Shown here piece after piece: positions 56,256 to 64,000 of a DNA stretch of 64,000 nt. Below the pieces are notes generated by a model, which was not told the DNA's origin, did not search any database, and was given only the letters and a program-made list of their open reading frames with translations. Origin of the DNA: Hyaloscypha bicolor E (lineage: Eukaryota > Ascomycota > Leotiomycetes > Helotiales > Hyaloscyphaceae); the NCBI RefSeq assembly GCF_002865645.1, contig NW_020194600.1, positions 62,001 through 126,000 of the forward strand, given 5' to 3'. The translations under genes and the position numbers were made by a program. The stretch's first letter is position 1. Each line of letters starts with the position of its first letter.

Positions 56256-56287
56256 ACACCCAAACACCCAAACACCCAAACACCCAG
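56256..56287. repeat. 8 bp repeat AAACACCC, about four copies
   Basis: A C/A-only strand array next to the CCAGCTCC repeat. Confidence 0.8.
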
Positions 56288-57011
56288 CACAACCACCCCC
56301 CTCCCCGTGGCAATGCAGCGATGAAAATTTCTCTGCCCGAAACAGGCGCCGGACGTCACTTCGCCGACCTTCCCTCTTCCCACTGCTCGGTGGAGCATGG
56401 AAGCCGTAGAAGCTCTGGAAGCCACCCAATTTTGCGGAGGAGCCAATAGAGCGTTGCTGGTCGCCCGTGCCCTGGCCTCCTTTGGTCTGTGTTTTGTCCT
56501 GTTCGGGCCAAGTGAAGCTTTTTTAATTCAGTGGACGTCTTTGCCAGCACCGGTTTGCCGAATGTGCCTCCACTGCCCCCAGCCTTGACCCGGCTCCAGT
56601 CTTCGTTCCGCCTTCGCTGAGGGGCTGCAAAATTCAAATACCAGTGACCGACACACCCTCCTTCCAATTCTTTTACGTATCCAATTCCTCATCCCATTAC
56701 TTTGTGTGCAATCAATCTTCATCTATCTATCTTTCTTCACCTTTCAGCCTCGACCATCGTCCCTAGTTCTTACAGTCCAGTTACCAGATTCCCGGGTCCC
56801 GGTCAGACATACAGACGAGCTAGATCTGGTTTAATACCACATGTAATCGCCACACACCCGTTTAAGCCACACTGCCAACGTTTGGGGTCATTGTATTTAC
56901 TCTGCTGCAAGTCTCTAGTCGTGATTGTGGCAGCTACAACTGCCGTGGTCTGGGGTAGTCGTGGTGGGGCAGCAAAACTGAACACACAATATCTTTTGAC
57001 CTTGGAAGGCA

Positions 57012-58370
57012 ATGGCCGACGACATGTCTATTGATAAAAAAGAACCTAACCGGGAGGGTTCGGAGGACTCCATGGAGCTCAACTCCCCAACACCCGAAGC
57101 CGAGACTGGAGCCCCCCAGGAGAATACTGCTCAGCAAAAGAGGAAGGGTGGTAGAAAGCCTGTGGGTTCTGTTGCAGTATCGCCTAAATTTTGTCTAACT
57201 GACGGTACAGATCTATGCTACTTCCGAGGAACGCAAGCAACGGAACCGCCAGGCCCAGGCTGCCTTTAGGGAGCGTCGGACTGAGTACATTAAGCAACTT
57301 GAGGAAACAATCCGAGTGCACGAGACGAATCTGCATAACCTGCAGACTGCTCACCGGAGTGCTGCAGACGAATGCCTTATGTTGAGATATAAGAACTCTC
57401 TTCTGGAAAGAATACTACTAGAAAAAGGTAATGACATTGCTCTTCAAGCTCTCCGGCTGCAGATATTAAACGTCCTTCCAGGTATCGACGTACAGGCAGA
57501 ATTACGAGCCAAGACTGGGAGCCCTCACCTTGGTCCTACGCACATGCCACAAAATATGGCGCAGGCACCAACTGTCCAACGAGCCATCATGAACAGACAC
57601 CATCAGGCAAGACGATCAAACTCGAGCATCGCCCCCAAGTTGGAGCCCGGTGCGCCTCTCCAGTCTCCACAATCTCGGCCCACCCCATCCTCGCACGCTT
57701 CATCGCCTACTTCGAACTCACCTAGCTTCGGCCATCAAGGGGTGATGACCCCTCCAGCTTCGGAGACGCAGATGCAATTCCAGCAACAGCAACAACAACG
57801 GCTTCAGGCCGCGAAAGCACAAGGGCAACATGGACTACTAGGAACGCCTGGACTGATGACTGCCGCTGGAGGATTAGGCGCCGCCTTAGGACCAAAGGGA
57901 CCAGGAACCAGTGGGACTGGTGGGACGGGAGGCACTCCAGTATCTGCCGCGTACTATCCAAGTCCCTCTGGAGGGTTTCAAAACCATTATGAGCAACTCG
58001 GCAAGCTTTCCCCTCCCTTCCCCTCTCTTTTCTTTATATGGAACTATGTTCGTCCTAGATTGATTCCGTGAGTACAGAACAGGAGTACGACGCCCAAACC
58101 GATATGGTCGATGACCAAGACCCCGCCGAAGCCGGGCCTGGCCCGTACCCCGAACCGATTCCACCGCCCCAACATCAACTTGGCCAGCAGCAAATGGGCC
58201 ACCAGGGGCCTCAAGGTCTTCAAATGGGCGACAACCCTCAGGGATACAACTCGATGACACAGCTCCTGGATCCATACGACCCGACCATGCTCGATATGGA
58301 CCCCTTCGGACTTTCGGCATCGATGCAATTTCCCTCTTCCTTTTCCTTTGATACGAGCTCAATGAGATGA
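57012..58370 (+). CDS. bZIP transcription factor
   Basis: Three exons, 57012-57161, 57211-58000 and 58078-58370, give 410 residues. The basic region is RKQRNRQAQAAFRERRTEYI, with the N-x2-x-A-x-x-F-R pattern of fungal Yap/AP1-like bZIPs (Gln and Phe at contact positions). A leucine zipper follows from IKQLEETIRVHETNLHNL, with heptads to about residue 130. Then come Pro/Ser-, Gln- (six in a row) and Gly-rich stretches typical of activation domains, and a C-terminal acidic/Pro/Gln part (MVDDQDPAEAGPGPYPEP). The second intron starts with GC, not GT (GCAAGC...TACAG); it is needed to keep the frame, giving YEQLEQEYDAQ. A family name is not assigned. Confidence 0.88.
58001..58077 (+). other. putative GC-AG intron in the bZIP gene
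   Basis: Donor TCG|GCAAGC, acceptor TACAG, 77 bp. No GT donor in the vicinity keeps frame; reading on gives a TGA 24 codons later. Confidence 0.7.
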
Positions 58371-59133
58371 AAGCCAATGATACCCCTGGGTTAAGGAATA
58401 TGATCTGGAAAATTGGGGGCGGGGGCGTTTTTGGTAGCATTTACATGGGGACGGGGCCAACAATTGCATATTTGGCGCTTTATATCCTTCGTCGATTTTG
58501 ATCGTCTTCAGTGGTTGGGTGTCGAGAGTCTTGGATTTGTCCAGTCTCTTGAGAAGATGTCGCTTGAGCATGGGTCATCACAAGTTTTTGAGTGTTCTCG
58601 GGGTTGTTGCTCTCGTGTGTAATAAATATGTGGGCAAAGCAATAAAAATAATTGCGGCCGTAGCCTAATTGAAAAAGCATGCACGAAATGAGACAGCGTG
58701 ACAATGAAGGTCGAGCAAAATTCCACGCAAGAATATGCTACATAGTGAAGCAACAGTTGCTCCCCCACTTTGTAAAACGCGTGTGCTTTCGGTTGCTTTT
58801 TTAAGAGGGATTATTGGAAGAAAGGGGCTGGCTCGGCAAATGTTGGTACGATGAAAGGTTTCTACAGAAAGATTCTCAATCTACCTCTTTCCCTGCCCAG
58901 CCCAGATAATCAGATCCAAAAAAACTCGGTACTGGATCAAGATCAGTTGAGTAGACCAAAAATAGTGAAAAGTCTTCCTTTCCGATCTGCGGCAGAAGAT
59001 CCCAGCCTCGCGAGTTTGATTGGCTCAAATTGTACACCCTTGGTCTCCCAGGCCAAACGTACAGAGGAGACCTCGAGGCTGTGGCTTCGCGACACTCGAA
59101 CGTCCAAGCTCTCCAAGAAGCCTTCAAGCAAAG
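58371..59133. other. intergenic region between bZIP and med10, no gene seen
   Basis: 763 bp, AT-rich in the middle. It carries the bZIP 3' UTR and the med10 promoter. Confidence 0.5.
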
Positions 59134-59703
59134 ATGGCACCAGTCAGTCAAGCCGACCATCACGATGTCGTCGAGAGTAACTCTCCCGCTTCCAAACCCG
59201 ATAGTGAAAATCAAGCTGACAACCACTCAGGACAACTCAAAAATGTCATTCAAGACCTCTACCAGCTCATGATCCAAGTAAACGCCTACGACCTCGCTGG
59301 CCGCCCAACTCGAGATGTCCTGGAGAGCAGCGTGTAAGCTTCCCTTCTCCCTCACTTGCGTTCAGGCTGACGGCCATCAAGCACAGAACTAGACCGCACC
59401 CTCGAAAAGATTCACAACACATCCAACCACCCAACCACACAACTACCCTCCATCCCACCAGAGCTACTTCAGTACGTCGACAACGGGCGCAATCCCGACA
59501 TCTACACGCGAGAATTTGTGGAGTTGGCGCGGAAGGGGAATCAGTTGATGAAGGGGAAGCTGGAGGCGTTTGGCAGCTTTCGGGATGTGCTGGCTGAGGT
59601 GATGGTTGCTGGGTTGCCGGAGCTGAGGAAAGATGTTGTGGACGTGGTTGTTAAGACTGGGGGACATGAGGGTGTTGTGGGGAAAGAGGAAAAGGCGTCT
59701 TGA
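59134..59703 (+). CDS. med10: Mediator complex subunit 10 (Med10/Nut2)
   Basis: Two exons, 59134-59333 and 59382-59703, give 173 residues. Med10 is a small middle-module subunit of Mediator, which links activators to RNA polymerase II. Family text is clear: LKNVIQDLYQLMIQVNAYD after a hydrophilic N-terminus, LDRTLEKIHNTS, IPPELLQYVDNGRNPDIYTR (the signature), and FVELARKGNQLMKGKLEAFG. The exon join gives ESSVTELDRTLEKI. Length matches fungal Med10 (about 150-180). It is nuclear. The ATG at 59134 has context AAGATGG. Confidence 0.93.
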
Positions 59704-59842
59704 ACGGGTCACGAAGAAAGCTTCTTTTAATGGATTCGAGCGGCATGCATAGGTGGGGAAGGCGTTGCTTGGGCATACTGAGGTCCAAGAGCAAGGAGTT
59801 TGGGAACTATTCAAGGCGCTACAGGATGCATATCACGGCGTA

Positions 59843-60190
59843 TTAAAATGGGATATGGGTGTCACGGAGTCTTGAACGGCATTCGGCTATCCATCCGGTC
59901 AAAGAAAGGCAGTCCATCTTGATAATAGTACCAGCAGGCACATTCAGCACCGCAATATGCGAGTCCAAACCTGGCCCCGTATGTCTTCAGCAGATTTTCA
60001 AATGGTGCTTCAAGAATGGCGTTTGCTCACGAACTTCAAGTTTCCAGTTTAAGGCTGGTTCCCGGGCTTCAATTACGAAGTGAGTTTCGCCGTCCTGCAG
60101 GGGTTTGTTGCACGCCACTCCAATCTTGTTTGGTACATTCAGGTTGTGGGATGCCAATAGTGAATCCGAAAGCAAACATTCAGTCCGCAT
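59843..60190 (-). pseudogene. possible gene relic broken by one in-frame TGA
   Basis: A 116-codon frame opens at an ATG at 60190 and runs to a TAA at 59845-59843 with one TGA at 59989-59987. The text on both sides looks protein-like: KPLQDGETHFVIEAREPALN before the stop and GPGLDSHIAVLNVPAGTIIK after it. No family is recognised. It could also be two exons with an unseen intron, or chance. Confidence 0.3.
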
Positions 60191-60238
60191 TTCTTATAAG
60201 GACGCTAACTCTGCTAGCGCTTTGTTACTGTTTAAAAA

Positions 60239-60256
60239 GGGGGGGGGGGGGGGGGG
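60239..60256. repeat. 18 bp homopolymer G run
   Basis: Directly visible. Such runs are length-unstable and prone to sequencing error. Confidence 0.95.
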
Positions 60257-61847
60257 TGTGGGTGCGTGATGAGCTCTCATAGTAATAAATGTTGCGTTAA
60301 ATGATTGCACCTTTTCTACAGATGCCAACTTTACTTCACTTTTGCTCAGCACATATACTTCGTATATATTATTTACTCTTCGACCAATGACTTCAATTTT
60401 CACACTTCGCCCCAATATTGTAATAGATCTGGTGCATTGAGATACGTTCCAGGCTAGGGAGCGATTCCCTAGGTAACCTTTCGTTCCTAGAGGTTGAGAG
60501 TCAATCCCGTCTCTAAATATTTTGACTGCTCATTTACACCTATATTAATATGATCTGAGGTTCATCTCATCGGGGGAAATGGTAAAGAGAAGAAGAATGG
60601 CTTCCGTTTAAGCTTGAGGACCACCCTCAACTAGCCAGCCTCAAGGCATCTCTATCAATACCAGCAGTCTAGATTTGGATTACGTGCCCAACTTGATATT
60701 TTTCAAGTGGGCTGCGAGGATAAACATCCTGTCTCGAGCAGATCTCGATTATTTGAGTGCTTTGGGGAATCTACTGAATGGAAGGATAAATCTGACCAGG
60801 TCATACGTATGGGAACATTTTATCCATATGACCTTCAGCACTTTTGGCTTTACATTTACGCTAGCTTCATTGAGGTCAGCGAGGAAAGTGAGGCAGAGAT
60901 TTGGAGGAACGGGTAAGGTGTTAGACATTCTCAGGGAAACATCACAAATAGCTGTGTCATCCCCTGAGATGTTTAGGTTTTTGTAGGTTTTTATGCAAAA
61001 TCCATGTTCCACCAATTTCCAGGCGCGACATCTTTTCCCTTTTCTTGTATGGAGTCCTTGGAAATTCTCCACTCCTTCTCCCATCCAACAAGCAGATATC
61101 CACTTCCAACACCTTCGGCAGCAAACCCTCGCTCTTTACCCGCATTCAAGACGTCGCCATTGTCGAAAATCCCTCAGTTATTGCAGTCGGTATGGACACA
61201 TCTCGTGCTTCCCTCTCAAACCCCTCTGACTTGAGTCCTTCCTCGAAAGTCCTTCCCCGAAACTGTGTGCTGTAATTGACTCTACAAGGTCTTCCATTTA
61301 TCAACCTTCAGCCATCTGCTTCACACGGCAAGCTCAAATATCCCCGTAACTGCCTAGTTGGAACAAAGTTTCCAGTTGAGGAAGGAACTCTTTTTCGTTT
61401 TGGCAGCTGTTCACGAGAAAAGGGCGTTCGGGGATGATAGCTGTGGTAATGGGCCGGCCTCAAAAGCCTGTTCTATCTCATGCATAAATTTTTGGTCCAT
61501 GGGTGGAAGCTCGATCTTGAGGCTTGGGCACTTTCTGCGTTTTTGAAGATTTTGTGATGCTCGCTTGCCTAGGCCGGATGATTCTACTGTGCTGCGTGAA
61601 GTTAGGCATGAATTTCAAGTCTGGTGAGACATTGAAAGGGAACGGTAGTCTAGCTATTGCACACCATATGTTGGACAACTTCCCCAGATATTCATAAAAG
61701 TGTAAAATAACTTACTCCTCACTACCAGCTCCACCATCAGCAACTGCCTCTTTTGCGTCCATTGATAACGCTGCAAGAAAACGTGCTTTTTGGTTCCCGT
61801 TTCCACTCGAGGAGAGAACTACAGTGAATTGCTTCCTCAACCATAAT

Positions 61848-61861
61848 CCCCCCCCCCCCCC
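61848..61861. repeat. 14 bp homopolymer C run
   Basis: Directly visible. It is inside a 111-codon minus-strand frame, which it would shift if its length varies. Confidence 0.95.
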
Positions 61862-62669
61862 AGTGCGTCGTCTCTGCCAAAAACCCGAGAATATCTCCAA
61901 CCAAGCGGAACAGAAATTCTAGCAAGAAAACTCGCCCTCCTTCGAGGAGTGTAGCCCCCTTTCTTCCCGTCCATCTCTGCAGAGCCCGCACCTTTCGAGG
62001 TCCTCTGGTCGCCCTCAGTCACGGCGCTGCCTTCTCGATCCGTGTCACTCCTCGTCCTCGACTTAACATTCTTCTTCACTTGCTTGAGGTCCGGCCAGAC
62101 CATTTTCGTACGCCCAACCCCATCTCTGTGGTTCGTAACACGGACTATTTGACAGCGCCAAGGCTTCTGCATTCGAGAGTCCGGAGTGATACGCTTTCGT
62201 CATGTAGTTCCCCAGCAATCATGGCCCCGCTATGTTATCTCTCGGTGAAAGGATGATGTAAGGGTGATGTTTGTAAAGCTTGGGAAGAGTCTTGAGGGAT
62301 TTGTAACATTTCGTTTCGGGAGGAGGGTTTGGTAGGGTGCGTGGCGTAGTGTGTTCCAATAGAGGGCCGAAATAAGTGGCAAGGGCTGGTGTTGTCGGGC
62401 TGGGTTGAGATTTGAGGAAGTGAACTTTTTCATCCGAATGACTAGACAAGTGGGACGATGCGATGGAAGCTGTCAGTGAAGATCTACAAGTTGAGACGAG
62501 ACGGAACACGCAAGCGAAACATCAAAATCAAAACAGCCAGAAAGACTGTTGAAAGCCGTTTGGAAAAAGGGTTTAATAAGTAACATCACGCCTTTTTCTT
62601 TCTTTCTTTTGAACAGAAGGGGAGATGCTCAGTGATTCATTATTTTGCCAGATGTGGACCAGCTGTTGA

Positions 62670-63987
62670 TTAGTTGAGTTCCTTGAGGATTTTCTTCAAT
62701 TCGGCTGCAACCGCATCTCCGACTTCCGCGGTACTCGATTTACCACCAATATCCTGCGTTGTGATTCCATTCTCAATGGTTCGTCGTACAGCCTCTTCGA
62801 CAACTTTCGATTCGGTAGGGAGGCGAAGAGAATATTTGAGCATCATAGCAACAGAAAGGATAGTTCCGACCGGGTTGACGATTCCTTTGCCAGAGATGTC
62901 CGGCGCAGAACCTAAGCAGAATTAGTCTTCTTCCATAAGATATAGAGATCTGAATACTAACCATGGATTGGCTCATAGATACCATTGCACCTGCTCTTCC
63001 CATCCGGAACTCCACTCAAACTGGCACTTGGCGACAAGCCAATGCTTCCCGGGATCACGCTCGCCTCATCACTGATGATGTCCCCGAACAAGTTGCTGGT
63101 AACCACGATACCATTCAGGGCCCTCGGATTCTTAACCATCAGCATAGCGGCGCTATCAATCAAATGGTGCCCAATCTTCAGCTGGGGGAATTCTTTTGCC
63201 ATAATCTCAGTAACCACCTTTCTCCACAATCGACTCGTCGCCAGGACATTCGCCTTGTCCAAGCTCCAGACTGGCAGAGGAGGGTCGTGTTGCAGAGCCA
63301 AGTGTGCTGCAAGTCTTGTAATCCTCTCAATTTCAGGCCGAGAGTATGGCTCCGTGTCCCATGCGATTCCATCGCCATCGTCCTCCTTTCTCTCGCCAAA
63401 GTAGATGCCGCCAGTAAGCTCGCGGATGATATTGAAGTCTGTGCCACGGCAGACTTCAGCTTTCAGAGGTGAAATATCGACGAGGGACTCGGAGGCAAAG
63501 TTGCATGGTCGGAGGTTGCCATAGGTGCCCATCTGTTTGCGGAGAGCGAGAATTCCCTGCTCAGGACGGACCTTTCCTGTGCCCCATTTCGGGCCACCAA
63601 TTGCACCAAGGAGAACAGCATCAGCTGCCTTTGCTGCCTCGAGGGCTTTGGCAGTCAATGGCTCGCCGGTAGCGTCAATTGAACACTGGCTGTATTAGCT
63701 GTTGATCCTGAACAAGAGGCAACGATGTTCACCCCGCCGAGAAGATGCTCTTGAAAATCAAACTTGCCAACACTTGGCCGTTCCGCTTCAAGAACTTTAA
63801 GGATCTAGATCTCGTCAGTTGCCCTGCTCTCTTTTTTTCAGAAGCAGAATTCAGTCCCACCTTTACGGCTTCCGCAACAACCTATTTTGGTGATTAGCAA
63901 GCTTGTCTTCAGCCATTGGCTGCGGGCGGAACTGACCTCGGGACCGCAATGATCGCCGGCAAACACTACGATGTTGTGGGTTGCCAT
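62670..63987 (-). CDS. leu2: 3-isopropylmalate dehydrogenase (leucine synthesis)
   Basis: Five exons (63987-63937, 63881-63861, 63804-63733, 63685-62962, 62911-62670) give 369 residues, the normal length. The enzyme oxidises and decarboxylates 3-isopropylmalate with NAD+ in the third step of leucine synthesis. The start [17 protein letters not shown], the loop [36 protein letters not shown], and the signature [20 protein letters not shown] with the metal-binding Asp residues are all present. [19 protein letters not shown] spans the last splice site. Exon 2 is only 21 bp (VVAEAVK). The acceptor of exon 4 (CAGCCAG) is the second AG; it keeps the frame and the conserved Cys-Ser-Ile-Asp. It is complete within the window, 13 bp from the edge. 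Confidence 0.95.
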
Positions 63988-64000
63988 GTTCTGTGATGGG

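Larger units (their letters stand above)
54379..57011. other. 2.6 kb divergent promoter region with tandem repeats
   Basis: It lies between two divergent genes. Several frames over 54.4-56.5 kb come from low-complexity DNA and show no domain. It holds three simple repeats, a pyrimidine-rich leader (56720-56760), and the likely 5' UTR of the bZIP gene. Confidence 0.5.
59704..62669. other. 3.0 kb gene-poor region
   Basis: No intact gene is supported. It holds an 18 bp G run, a 14 bp C run, a possible gene relic (59843-60190) and short frames of unclear meaning, for example a 76-codon plus-strand frame at 61045-61275 and a 111-codon minus-strand frame at 61837-62172. Confidence 0.5.

Noticed and set aside
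55768..56446. Several overlapping 100-225 codon frames on both strands
   Set aside because: They lie in low-complexity DNA with 8 bp repeats and overlap each other in different frames; none is credible.

Overview
The window is nuclear DNA from a filamentous ascomycete; the gene set and style look like Leotiomycetes or a relative, but I cannot fix the species from sequence alone. The support is: genes on both strands with no operons; mostly short introns (about 45-160 bp) with GT...CTAAC/CTGAC...AG signals; and typical ascomycete single-copy proteins (separase, Los1, Sea4/Mio, Med10, Efg1, Tpt1, Hut1, Leu2). I see no transposon, CRISPR array, rRNA or convincing tRNA.

Layout: a KH RNA-binding protein (rnc1/PBP2 type), coactosin, the ER nucleotide-sugar carrier Hut1 and a large MAPK phosphatase (msg5/pmp1 type) fill 0.2-7.7 kb. 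A 3.6 kb repeat-rich regulatory stretch follows. Then come a disordered fungal protein (11.3-14.0), an F-box protein, Tpt1, Efg1 and Sea4 (14.8-22.4), an eight-exon MFS transporter and the tRNA exportin Los1 (22.7-28.9), a TPR-DnaJ co-chaperone (29.5-31.8) and separase (32.7-39.2). Next are a mitochondrial DUF5321-like protein, a SIRT4-like sirtuin, a mitochondrial cation diffusion facilitator and xylulokinase (39.5-45.6). After a 2.1 kb gap come a Stm1-like protein, a LIM-type protein and a disordered nuclear protein (47.8-54.4). Beyond a 2.6 kb repeat-bearing promoter region lie a bZIP factor and Med10 (57.0-59.7). A gene-poor 3 kb holds long G and C runs and a possible gene relic, and the window ends with a complete leu2.

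Most genes are housekeeping and unrelated to each other. I resolved exon structures by hand from splice signals and frame; most close exactly on a codon multiple. The most interesting item is an open frame for a two-helix membrane tail directly behind the stop of the DnaJ gene. It is in frame with that gene and can be joined to it by an alternative GT-AG intron, which predicts a membrane-anchored isoform. Also notable are the linkage of an rnc1-like gene with a pmp1/msg5-like gene, introns that are multiples of three and stop-free in tpt1, efg1 and los1, microexons in three genes, and a GC-AG intron in the bZIP gene.
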